From Oreohelix idahoensis (Eukaryota > Mollusca > Gastropoda > Stylommatophora > Oreohelicidae): DNA of 64,000 nt. Location: NCBI GenBank assembly GCA_024509875.1, contig JAMPIV010016264.1, positions 1 to 64,000 on the forward strand, given 5' to 3'. Positions 30,317 to 40,799 of this stretch are shown piece by piece; the first letter of the stretch is position 1, and each line of letters opens with the position of its first letter. Below the pieces are notes generated by a model. The model did no database searches. It saw nothing but the letters and a program-made list of their open reading frames with translations, and had not been told where the DNA came from. Position numbers and translations under genes: made by a program.

Positions 30317-31326
30317 TTGTGTTACCTATTTTCGGTGGCATCTAGTTCATCTTCTCGCAAGCAACCTACTCGTCTTAGTGCTCAGCAGGACCTTAGTTTG
30401 ATAGAAAATTTCAGCGAAGATGAAGACGGGTACAGCTGTAGTGATTTTAGTGTTAATAATTCTAGGTCTAGTTCATCTTCCAGCGATGTGGATTCAGAGC
30501 ATGAATGTGTTATGTCAGGAAGAGTGGGCGTGGTTCCCATCACCTAACATTGATTCTTCAACATCAGACCCAGAAAGACCTTATTTAGTTTTACAAAAAG
30601 GGGAAAGGCAAAAACAGGAGTGTGTCGGAAATATAGAATGGCAGGAGGAAAATGTGGGTGTACTAACAAAGAATAGCTTTAGATTCCAACCCAAAGATGG
30701 AAGAGCAGTGGGTGTGTCAGCAAATTTAGGCCTAAATGAATCATCTACCCCAATGCAGTGTTTTGAAAGCCTTGTATCATCAGCTGTAAGGGAAGAAATT
30801 ATAGAAAGCATAAACTGCTTTGCAGAAGTTGAAGTGCAGAAGCATACACCTTCATTGAAATGATCAAAATATACTAGGTGGAACCCAGTAGGTGATTATG
30901 AGCTTCTAAAATGTTTTTGCTGTGCTTTAAGCAATGGGTATCGACAAAAGGCCAAGTATAAAAGATTACTTCTCCTCACAAGAACCTGTGTTTCACACTC
31001 CATTTTATTCTCAAATGATGGAGAGAGACAGATTTTTGTCTATATTGCAAACTATGTTGCATATTTGTGAGCCTCTCGCAGAAGAGAAAAACAAGATAGA
31101 ACCCTTCGCTCATATGTTATGCTCTAGATTTGTTGCGGCATGCACTTCAAACCAAGATGTAGCTATTGATGAGATGATCATAGGATGGAAAGGTCAGTGG
31201 AAATATAAGCAATTTAATGCAAAAAAGCCACACAAATACCACATTAAAAGTTTTGGTCTTGTTGACAGTGAAACAGGTTATGTGCTAAACTTGCTTACAT
31301 ATTTTGGATCAGACACCTCCTATGAT
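30317..31326 (+). pseudogene. piggyBac transposase, first segment
   Basis: Plus strand. The frame at 30317 gives an acidic Ser/Asp-rich N-terminus; after a frameshift the frame to 30863 has 'NSFRFQPKDGRAVGV', the domain entry. The frame 30934-31332 covers 'KRPSIKDYFSSQEPVFHTPF', 'MERDRFLSILQTMLHIC' and 'DEMIIGWKGQWKYKQFNAKK' with the first catalytic Asp. A LINE-B insertion cuts the gene at 31326, inside the 'SDTSYDP' block, and leaves a 12-bp duplication. Two frameshifts and the insertions make it inactive. Confidence 0.88.
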
Positions 31327-33766
31327 GGATAAACTAATAAGTTTCTGTAGCATTAACAACCTGTCATTGGAGGAACACTTTTCCCACATAAAGAAATTCA
31401 CAAATTAACATGGGAATCACCAAATGGTCAGGACAGAAACCAGATAGACCACATCATGGTTAACGGTAGATGGAGACATGCATTACAAGATGTGAAGGTA
31501 AGAAGAGGTGCAGATGTGGGAAGTGATCACCATTTAGTAGTAGCAAAACTGAAAGTGAAACTAAGAAGGGCTGGACCAACTGTAACTACACAGAAAAGGT
31601 TTGACATCAGCAAATTGAAAGACTCCCTTACCAGAAAAGCTTTTGCGGCCGACATAAAGAAACGATATCAATTTGCCAAAAGTCAGGAAAAGACATTGAC
31701 TGATGATATAGACCAGAATTTCAACACCATTTCAACAATATACAAGGAAAGCAGCAAACCATGCTTGGGATTCCAGGAAAGGAAGAAGCAAGACTGGATA
31801 ACACCAGAAACATTAAACACCATAACGATGAGAAAGGAAATGAAAAGAAAGAAAACAGAAGCGAAGTCCCCCAGGTTAAAGCAACTATATAGCAAACAGT
31901 ACAGTCAGCTGGACAAGGAAGTTAAACGCCAAACCCAAGCCAACAAAAGGAATTTCCTAGACGATCTTGCAAGACAGGCAGAAGAGGCAGCACTGAGAAA
32001 TGAACAAAGCACAGTATACAAAATAACTAAATTCATCAGCGGAAAATGAGGTGCAATCAATATTACATTAGTAAGAGATAAGCAAGGTAATCTCATCACG
32101 ACAGCAGAGGGACAGGAAACAAGATGGGCAGAGCACTTCAGAGAAACTCTGAACAAGGAACCACCAGAGACACAATTGAATGTTCCTGAGGCTGAAAACG
32201 ATCTAGATGTAAATACAGACATTCCACAAAAAGAAGAAATCATCACAGCAATCAAAGGGTTAAAGAACGGAAAAGCTCCGGGCCATGATAACTTAAATGC
32301 AGAGCTATTTAAGACAGACCCCGAGCTAGCAGCAGAACTATTAGAACCACTATTTGCACAAGTCTGGAAAACGGGGACAACACCATCAGAGTGGAACAAA
32401 GGAATAATTGTCAAATTGCCCAAGAAGGGAGATCTTGCAGACTGCAATAATTGGAGAGGAATCACTCTTCTCTCAGTTCCCAGCAAAATACTAAGCAGGA
32501 TAATTATACAGAGAATTTCAAAGGCAGTAGACAACAAACTGAGGAAAGAACAATCAGGATTTAGAAAGAACAGAAGATGTGTAGATCATATATTCACTCT
32601 CAGGAACATTATAGAGCAGTGCTCAGAATGGCAAAGACAGCTTTACATTAATTTCGTTGATTTTGAAAAGGCTTTTGACAGCATACATAGGGACAGTTTA
32701 TGGAAAATACTGAGGGCTTATGGAATTCCAAGCTGCATAGTGTCAATCATAAAAAGCCTCTATGCTAACTTTACGTGTAGTGTTGGGCAGAGCAACCTAA
32801 TCTTGAGGTGAAGACAGGAGTACGACAGGGATGCCCATTATCAACCACTCTATTTTTAACAGTCATAGACTGGGTGATGCGCCAGACAACAGAGGGCAGT
32901 CCAAGAGGAATAAGATGGACAACGTTTTCTACATTGGAAGATCTGGAATATGCAGATGACATTGCACTACTAGCACATTCACAACAACACATCCAGGAAA
33001 AAACGGATAGACTTAATAAGTTTAGCCAGCAGGTGGGCTTGAATATCAATTTAAAGAAGTCTGAGGTCATGACGCTCAATGTGAGCAACCCTGAGCCCAT
33101 ATCAGTAAGGAATCAGCAACTGGTACAGACAGATACCTTCACATACATAGTAACACCAGACGGTGGGGCAGGCAAAGACATCAACATCAGAATGAATAAG
33201 GCAAGAACAGCCTTCTTTAGCCTAAATAACATCTGGAAGTCCTCCCAATACAGCACAAGCACAAAATTAAGATTATATCAGAGCTGTGTGCTTTCTGTAC
33301 TTCTCTGTGGTGCGGAATGCTGGAGAGTTACAGAGAAGGAAATGTCGAAATTGTCCTCTTTTCACACAACATGCCTAAGAAAAATTCACCGAATCTTTTG
33401 GCCGAATACCATCACCAACCAAGATCTGCTTACTCGGAGCAAGCAAGAGGACATGCACACCATCATAGCTGGCAGACGCTGGAGCTGGGTTGGCCATGTC
33501 CTCAGAAGAGACCCCGATGTCATCACAAGAACAGCTATGCTTTGGATCCCTGAAAGAAAACGAAAGAGAGGCCTACCAAAAACAACCTGGCGGAGGACTG
33601 TGGAGGCTTAGATGCAAAGAATGAACCAGAGTTGGGGCACTGTACGAAGGATGGCCACCGACCGAGCAAAGTGGAATCAATTTGTTGTTGCCCTACAAGA
33701 CGCCACTAGGCGTGATGGCCACTGACTGCTTTGACGGTCAGCGGCTAAGGATCAAAGAAGAAGAAG
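31327..33766 (+). mobile_element. LINE-B (RTE-like), 5'-truncated, inside piggyBac
   Basis: A 2440-bp insertion between perfect copies of 'acctcctatgat' (31315-31326, 33767-33778). It lacks most of the endonuclease and starts within '[16 protein letters not shown]'. The RT shows 'GKAPGHDNLNAELFK', 'NWRGITLLSVPSKI', 'NFVDFEKAFDSIH', 'GVRQGCPLS' and 'LEYADDIALLAHS'. The C-terminal part has 'GAECWRVTEKEMSKL' and 'RKRGLPKTTWRR'. Internal stops and shifts (for example at 32047, 32811 and 33610) break the ORF. It ends in a short (GAA)n tail. The copy at 35330 is a full-length sister. Confidence 0.92.
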
Positions 33767-33778
33767 ACCTCCTATGAT

Positions 33779-34513
33779 CCTTCAGTCAAAAGGGGACTCT
33801 GCTGGTGCCAATTCCGTAAAAAATTTTGGAACACATTTGTCTTGTCTGGGAACTGGCTATAACATTTATGCTGACAGGTGGTATACTACAAAATGGTTAG
33901 TAAATGAAATGCTTAAATGGAAGCAGTATTACACTGGAACACTTCAAGTGAACAGAGTTGGATTCCCACAGCAGCTGAGGTCTTTGAACATAAAGCAAAC
34001 GGAGACTAAGTATTATATCAATTCGGAGCAAAGGATGCTAGTTGCTGCTTGGAAGGACAAAAAAAACCTGTCACAATTATTACCACAAATGGGTCTGCTG
34101 CGCCTGTCATGGTGAATGGAAAGGAGAAACCTCTTATCATTCATGAATGTAACCATAAGATGAATGATTGCGACAAGGCAGATCAGATGATAGGGTATTA
34201 CAGCTTTTTCAACAGAAAATTCTTGAAGTGGTGGAAGAAGATTTTCTTTTGGATATTAGAAATAGCCACCTGTAACGCTTATATTTTGTACAAATTGACA
34301 AGACTAGTTGGAGTTGGAAAATCACAGCTTACGTTAAAGTTGTTCAAACAAACACTGATCAGAGAATTATGTGCTTCGGCTGCATTCTCAATGCCTGAAA
34401 TCAGCCGCATGCTAAATCCTCCAAGGCCAAGTAAATTATCATTGGAAAGACTGGAGGGTGCAAAACACATAATGTAAAGAAGCTCTAATTTCAGGAGGTG
34501 TAAAGTTTGCAGT
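33779..34513 (+). pseudogene. piggyBac transposase, second segment
   Basis: This continues directly from 31326 once LINE-B and its duplicated target are removed. Frames encode 'YNIYADRWYTTKWL' with the second catalytic Asp, then 'APVMVNGKEKPLIIHECNHKMNDCDKAD' style sequence with the third Asp, 'YYSFFNRKFLKWWKKIFFW' and a C-terminal 'MLNPPRPSKL'. A frameshift near 34050 splits it. A LINE-A insertion ends the segment at 34513. Confidence 0.88.
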
Positions 34514-35108
34514 CTTGGCAGTAATATAAACAAAGTTGGAGGGACAGACAGCGATATCAAAATAAGAATACAAAAAGCAAGAGGAGCTTTCATTGCATTG
34601 GGAAATATATGGAGATCAAGAGAAATTTGATCCAACACGAAAATAAGAATCTTCAACTCAAATGTCAAGTCAGTCCTATTGTATGGCTCTGAGACATAGA
34701 GAACAACAAAGACAACAACCAAAAAGCTACAGACTTTCATAAATGGGTGCTTGCGTAGAATAGAGGGATTAAAAGGGAATGACAAGGTTACCAACGTGGA
34801 ACTGATGACAAGAACTAGACAAGTGCCAGTGGAACAAGAGATGAAAAGAAGACGATGGCGATGGATAGGACACACACTGAGGAAACCTGTTGATAGCATA
34901 ACAAGGCAGTCCTAGTCTGGAACCCCCAGGGCAAGAGAGGCAGAGGTAGACCAAGAAGTACATGGAGAAGAGAGCTGGAAACAGAGGTGAAAATGATGAG
35001 GAGAATGTGGAAAGAACTTGAGATGATGGCACATGACAGGAGGACTTGGCATGTGTTTGTTGAAGGCCTATCCTCCTTTGGGAGTGGAGGGTTATGAATG
35101 AATGAATG
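34514..35108 (+). mobile_element. LINE-A 3' end inside piggyBac
   Basis: A 595-bp insertion between perfect copies of 'aaagtttgcagt' (34502-34513, 35109-35120). It is the 3' end of LINE-A, with 'IKIRIQKARGAFIALGN'-type sequence (34555-34610), 'TTKKLQTFINGCLRRIEG' and 'GRPRSTWRRELE', then a (TGAA)n tail at 35092-35108. It is 5'-truncated and broken by stops. Confidence 0.9.
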
Positions 35109-35120
35109 AAAGTTTGCAGT

Positions 35121-35329
35121 ACACCTGACAGCAGGAAAAGGACAAACTATTATTGTGCAAGATGCACTGGCCACCCTTATCTGCACATAGATGAATGTTT
35201 CCTAAAATGGCACACTAAAGTTAAGTTGTAAATATCTCTAATTTTTGTGTAAGTAGTGTTCTTTGTGAGAGCAGTTCAGCATATATATCACATTTTGTGT
35301 TCTTTTTAAAGTATTTGTAAATTGGTGAC
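35121..35329 (+). pseudogene. piggyBac transposase, C-terminal zinc-binding tail
   Basis: After removal of LINE-A, the piggyBac frame resumes with a Cys/His-rich end: 'RRCKVC' before the insert, then 'TNYYCARCTGHPYLHIDECF' and 'KWHTKVKL', and a stop at about 35229. This is the cysteine-rich C-terminal domain usual in PGBD-type transposases. The short 3' UTR is cut at 35329 by a full-length LINE-B. Confidence 0.8.
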
Positions 35330-38300
35330 CTGCCATCACCGGTGTCAATACCTTGTCGAGGTATGGTGGCTTGCGTACCCTGATTACCCCCAGAGCTATG
35401 CCAGCAGTAGTTTTACTCCTGGAAGGTTCTACCAAGCTGGACAGGTTTGCGTGGGCAGGGGTCAGACTAAAGCAGACACCCTGGTCCTCCTGGTTGGGGG
35501 TTTTAGCATAGGGCTGACACCCCTGTCTATGTAAAAAAAAATTGAAGTTACAGAAACAACAACGAATAAACAAACTTTGCTGCGGGATGGACATCTGGAG
35601 TCTGAGGCTCGTATGACTGTCAGTGGTGAAAGCTGAAAGGAAGCCACTGACATGAGAACAGATGTCCTGACCGCAAAACATGATACAAGAATAGGATTTT
35701 GGAAAGTCAGGACAATGAATGAGACGGGTAAACTAAAACAGGTCACGGCAGAAATGAGAAACTATAGGTTATACATTCTAGGGATAAGCGAGAGCAGATG
35801 GACAGGGGCAGGAAAAGTTAAAACAGCAACAGGAGAAATAGTACTTTACTCTGGAAGAGAGGATGGACAGCACAATGAAGGTGTAGCCATTATTCTACAG
35901 AAAGGAATAGAAAGGACATTACTGGAATGGAAACCCATCAACAACAGACTGATAAGATTAAGATTGAGAGGTAGATTCACCAATAATACAATGCTACGCA
36001 CCAACGAATGACAGCGATGAAGAGGTCAAGGATGAATTCTGTCAACAACTGCAGAAAGAAATGGAAGACACACCTAGATATGATCTTATTATAGTAATGG
36101 GAGACCTCAATGCGAAAGCTGGTACACACAATACATATAATGAAAGAGTAATGGGTAAATGCAGCAGCGGAACAGCAAACGAAAATGGGGATAAATTAAT
36201 AAGTTTCTGTAGTATTAACAACCTGGTCATTGGAGGAACACTTTTCCCACATAAAGAAATTAAGTAATTAACATGAGAATCACCAAATGGTCGGGACAGA
36301 AACCAGATAGAACGCATCATGATTAACGGTAGATGGAGACATGCATTACAAGATGTGAAGGTAAGAAGAGGTGCAGATGTGGGAAGTGATCACCATTTAG
36401 TAGTAGCAAAACTGAAAGTGAAACTAAGAAGGGCTGGACCAACTGTAACTACACAGAAAAGGTCTGACATCAGCAAATTGAAGGACCCCCTTACCAGAAA
36501 AGCTTTTGCGGCCGACATAAAGAAACAATATCAATTTGCCAAAAGTCAGGAAAAGACATTGACTGATGATATAGACCAGAAATTCAACACCATTTCAACA
36601 ATATATAAGGAAAGCAGCAAATCATGCTTGGGATTCCAGGAAAGGAAGAAGCAAGACTGGATAACACCAGAAACATTAAACACCATAACACTGAGAAAGG
36701 AAATGAAAAGAAAGAAAACAGAAGCAAAGTCCTCCAGGTTGAAGCAACTATATAGCGAACAGTACAGTCAGCTGGACAAGGAAGTTAAACGCCAAACCCG
36801 AGCCAACAAAAGGAATTTCTTAGATGATCTTGCAAGACAGGCAGAAGAGGCAGCACTGAGAAATGAACAAAGCACAGTATACAAAATAACTAAATTCATC
36901 AGCGGAAAACGAGGTGCAAACAATATTACATTAGTAAGAGATAAGCAAGGAAATCTCATCACAACAGCAGAGGGACAGGAAACAAGATGGGCAGAGCATT
37001 TCAGAGAAATTCTGAACAAGGAACCACCAGAGACACAATTGAATGTTCCTGAGGCTGAAAACGATCTAGATGTAAATACAGACATTCCACGAAAAGAAGA
37101 AATCATCACAGCAATCAAAGGTTTAAAGAACGGAAAAGCTCCTGGACATGATAATTAAAATGCAGAGCTATTTAAGACAGACCCTGAGCTAGCAGCAGAA
37201 CTATTAGAACCACTATTTGCACAAGTCTGGAAAACGGGGACAACACCATCAGAGTGGAACAAAGGAATAATTGTCAAATTGCCCACTAAGGGAGATCTTG
37301 CAGACTGCAATAATTGGAGAGGAATCACTCTTCTCTCAGTTCCCAGCAAAATACTAGGCAGGATAATTATACAGAGAATTTCAAAAGCAGTAGACAACAA
37401 ACTGAGGAAAGAACAAGCAGGATTTAGAAAGAACAGAAGATGTGTAGATCATATATTCACTCTCAGGAACATTATAGAGCAGTGCTCAGAATGGCAAAGA
37501 CAGCTGTACATTAATTTTGTTGATTTTGAAAAGGCTTTTGACAGTATACATTGGGACAGTTTATGGAAAATACTGAGGGCTTATGGAATTCCAAGCTGCA
37601 TAGTGTCAATCATAAAAAGCCTTTATGCCAACTTTACGTGTAGTGTTGGGCAGAGCAACCTAACCTTTGAGGTTAAGACAGGAGTACGACAGGGATGCCC
37701 CTTATCAACCACTCTATTTTTAACAGTCATAGATTGGGTGATGGGCTGAACAACAGAGGGCAGTCCAAGAGGAATAAGATGGACTACATTTTCTACATTG
37801 GAAGATCTGGAATATGCAGATGACATTGCACTACTAGCACATTCACATCAACACATCCAGGAAAAAACAGATAGACTTAATAAGTTTAGCCAGCAGGTGG
37901 GCTTGAACATCAATTTAAAGAAGTCAGAGGTCATGACACTCAATGTGAGCAACCCTGAGCCCATATCAGTAAGGAATCAGCAACTGGTACAGACAGACAC
38001 CTTCACATACCTAGGATGCATAGTAACACCAGACGGCGGGGCAGGCAAAGACATCAACATCAGAATGAATAAGGCAAGAACAGCCTTTTTTAGCCTAAAC
38101 AACATCTAGAAGTCCTCTCAAGACAGCACAAGCACAAAATTAAGATTATATCAGAGCTGTGTGCTTTCTGTGCTTCTCTATGGTGCGGAATGCTGGAGAG
38201 TTACAGAGAAGGAAATGTTGAAATTGTCCTCTTTTCAAACAACATGCCTAAGAAAAATTCACTGAATCTTTTGGCCGAATACCATCACCAAACAAGATCT

Positions 38301-38641
38301 GCTTACTCAGAGCAAGCAAGAGGACATGCACACCATGATAGCTGGCAGACGCTGGAGCTGGGTTGCCATGTCCTCAGAAGAGACCCTGATGCCATCACAA
38401 GAACAGCTATGCTTTGGACCCATGAAGGAAAACGAAAGAGAGGCCAACCAAAAACTACCTGGTGGAGGACTGTGGAGGCTGAGATGCAAAGAATGAACCA
38501 GAGTTGGGGCACTGTACGAAGGATGGCCGCCGACTGAGCAAAGTGGAATAAATTTGTTGTTGCCCTACAAGACGCCACTAGGCGTGATGGCCACTGACTG
38601 CTTTGATGGTCGGTGGCTAAGGATCAAAGAAGAAGAAGAAG
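35330..38641 (+). mobile_element. LINE-B (RTE-like), full length
   Basis: A 3312-bp insertion between perfect copies of 'aaattggtgac' (35319-35329, 38642-38652). A leader of about 320 bp precedes the ORF. The endonuclease shows 'RIGFWKVRTMNETGK', 'YILGISESRWTGAGK', 'IIVMGDLNAKAG' and '[13 protein letters not shown]'. The RT shows 'GKAPGHDN', 'NWRGITLLSVPSKI', 'NFVDFEKAFDSIH', 'GVRQGCPLS' and 'LEYADDIALLAHS', all of RTE type. Stops or shifts at about 36011, 36267, 37157, 37749 and 38109 break the ORF. The tail is (GAA)n. It is nearly identical over long stretches to 31327-33766. Confidence 0.93.
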
Positions 38642-38652
38642 AAATTGGTGAC

Positions 38653-39275
38653 AGTAGAGTATATTTAATTTTCTGGGTGACACATGGAAAGTAGTTGGAG
38701 TATAAACTTGATGTGTGATTTATTTCCAAAATAGATGTAGTTTACAATGATTTCTATCTTGGATACTACAACTGATGGATTAGCTGTCTTCTCTTGGTAA
38801 GTCTGATATGTGTTTGTTTTGTTTTGTTGAGTAAAAACTTTTTCTTCCTCGTCAACAATTCACTCCATGTGGCAGTATCTGCTTGGGATTCAAAGTCGCT
38901 CACCTGTGGGAACATTTTCCGCATGCGCTGACAACACATGAAGTCCCAGCTAATTCAGCAGATTTCCAAAATGTCATGAGTTCTTATTATATGCCACCAT
39001 TATCTGATTACGTTTCAAATTATCTCTTATTTACCGTATGAATGGTTTAGATTGTGTTTGTTAGTTTTTTTTTGTTTTTTTTTATTTATTTATTTAATTT
39101 TTATTTTTTTTAAGGTATTAATTTTTGTTAATGTATTTTAATTAATAATTTTTCCCCCCTTAAATTTGATTATGTCTGCATGTTACAAATGTATGTTATT
39201 ATTTTACCTCGATAATGTTGTATGCTTAAATAATGCTAAAAATACATGTGCTATTGAAAGGATACTATATGAAAG
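38653..39275. other. AT-rich sequence, possibly piggyBac 3' flank
   Basis: No ORF similarity. A T-rich run lies at 39064-39118. It would be the non-coding 3' part of the piggyBac if the element ends near 39546. Confidence 0.3.
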
Positions 39276-39376
39276 GTGAGCGAAAGGAAGGGCAGAATGT
39301 TAGACGGGCCTGTGTGCCCAATTCTCAACCCTTTGAAAATAAAGTTTGTTCGTTCGTTTGTTCGTTCGTTCGTATG
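39276..39376 (+). repeat. retroelement-like 3' tail with (TTCG)n
   Basis: A short GC-richer stretch (gacgggcctgtgtgcccaat) leads to 'gaaaataaagtttgttcg' and then several TTCG units (39350-39373). The form, a unique end followed by a tetranucleotide tail, looks like the 3' end of a retrotransposon. The family is not recognised. Confidence 0.4.
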
Positions 39377-39534
39377 TAACTACTTTATACTGATACAAAA
39401 AATGGTAATTTATAAACTTAAAATATTCAGAATCCTCATTCAATTTCCTTTTCAAATATATATATATATGTAACACCGTTTGAAAAAGCCAAGTCGCAAA
39501 AAATTCTTTGCGTAAAATATGGGAAAACCCCTAA

Positions 39535-39550
39535 GTCCTCAAAGAGTTAA
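39535..39550 (+). repeat. possible piggyBac 3' terminus at TTAA
   Basis: The sequence 'agtcctcaaagag' runs directly into TTAA. Read on the minus strand this is TTAA-CTCTTTGAGGACT, close to the start seen in many piggyBac elements (TTAA-CCCTTTGAGG type, from general knowledge). It may be the right end of the piggyBac that starts near 30317. I found no matching left end. Confidence 0.35.
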
Positions 39551-40388
39551 TAATACATTCATATCTCTAAATGCCAATAAAATATATATATTAATATACC
39601 TACTTGAAAATTAATAATATACTAATTCTAGGCAAGCCCCCAGAATTACTTAAGACAGGTCCCCAAAATTATGTCACAGGTATAAATGGGTTTTATGTTT
39701 TAGTTGTTTGTTCCAACATGTATCCGATAATATCTACACTTTGCTCATTGTGTTGGTATTAGGGAGGATAATCATGTGTACTCAACCCAACTATGATCAT
39801 ACCAGTCACACAACATTAATAAACTTGACAGAAGTCTGATGTACAGTCCCATATTTATATTTAAACAAAGCGGAATCCTGCATATTGATAACCTAACTTA
39901 ACTTGACATCTAGCATAAGATAACACTCTGGCATACACAACAAGTGACATTGACACTCTTGAACACACATTGATTTCCCATAAGACTTCATTGAAAACAC
40001 AATAATTCATTCTTGGAGTATTGATTGTTAACCAAAAAAATGCTGTTGCAAAACGGCATTCATCCAATTCATGTTTTCTTCTATTCTGATGCTACACTCC
40101 TCTAAGTCATTTACTGGTCATTATTTTGCTTATCACCTTTATTGCTGATAATTTTCTTATCCTCGGGTTGACACTCCTTATCAAAACCCATGCATTTTAG
40201 GCTTAATCACACATAACATGTTATCCTTTGGACAGTCAACTATTAGCCAGGTGAGACAATATGATTAGATCAACATTTGGTTTAATTTTTGTCACCAGCT
40301 TATAGTTTAGACAGATAGACTATTGATAGAAGCGAGTTGATTTCTTCCATCATGTCTGGGGTGCGACTAACAAAAATGTGGTCATATT
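39551..40388. other. intron sequence, no gene recognised
   Basis: AT-rich sequence in the second intron of the zinc-finger gene. No ORF, repeat or structured RNA was recognised. Confidence 0.4.
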
Positions 40389-40598
40389 AGCGAAGAGTTG
40401 TAGGAAAGTGACAGAGAGGCTGACCCAAAAAAAATTGGTGGAGAAATGTGGAGGCCTTTGTGCAAAGAATGACCTTAGAGCTTGGGCCCTGCACAAAGGA
40501 TGGCTGCTGACTGAGCAAAGTGGAAACAGTTTGATGCTGCACTACAAGACGCCACAGATGGCTTTGACAGCAAGCAGCTATGCATCCAAGAAGAAGCA
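40389..40598 (+). mobile_element. LINE-B 3' end, old fragment
   Basis: Matches 38430-38635 (the 'gtgacagagaggctgaccca', 'actacaagacgccac' and 'agcagctatgcatcc' blocks) with many changes, and ends in 'aagaagaag'. It is a diverged, 5'-truncated copy. Confidence 0.75.
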
Positions 40599-40799
40599 TT
40601 CCAGTTTGGTGTCATGCATCATTATCACAGCAATGACAATGCTTCTTGGCCATTCTGCCAATCTGGATGAACTTGAAAAATATATCCCTGCATCCCACAC
40701 AATTTTGCGCACAACATTGGATCAAATTTTGTAAGCATGTAACGGACAATAATGTAAACAATGTAAAAAACAAAAATCTGTGCTCATATTGAAGGAAAG

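Noticed and set aside
31327..38641. Segmental duplication joining the two LINE-B copies
   Set aside because: Each copy has its own different target-site duplication and a different 5' end, so they are separate insertions.
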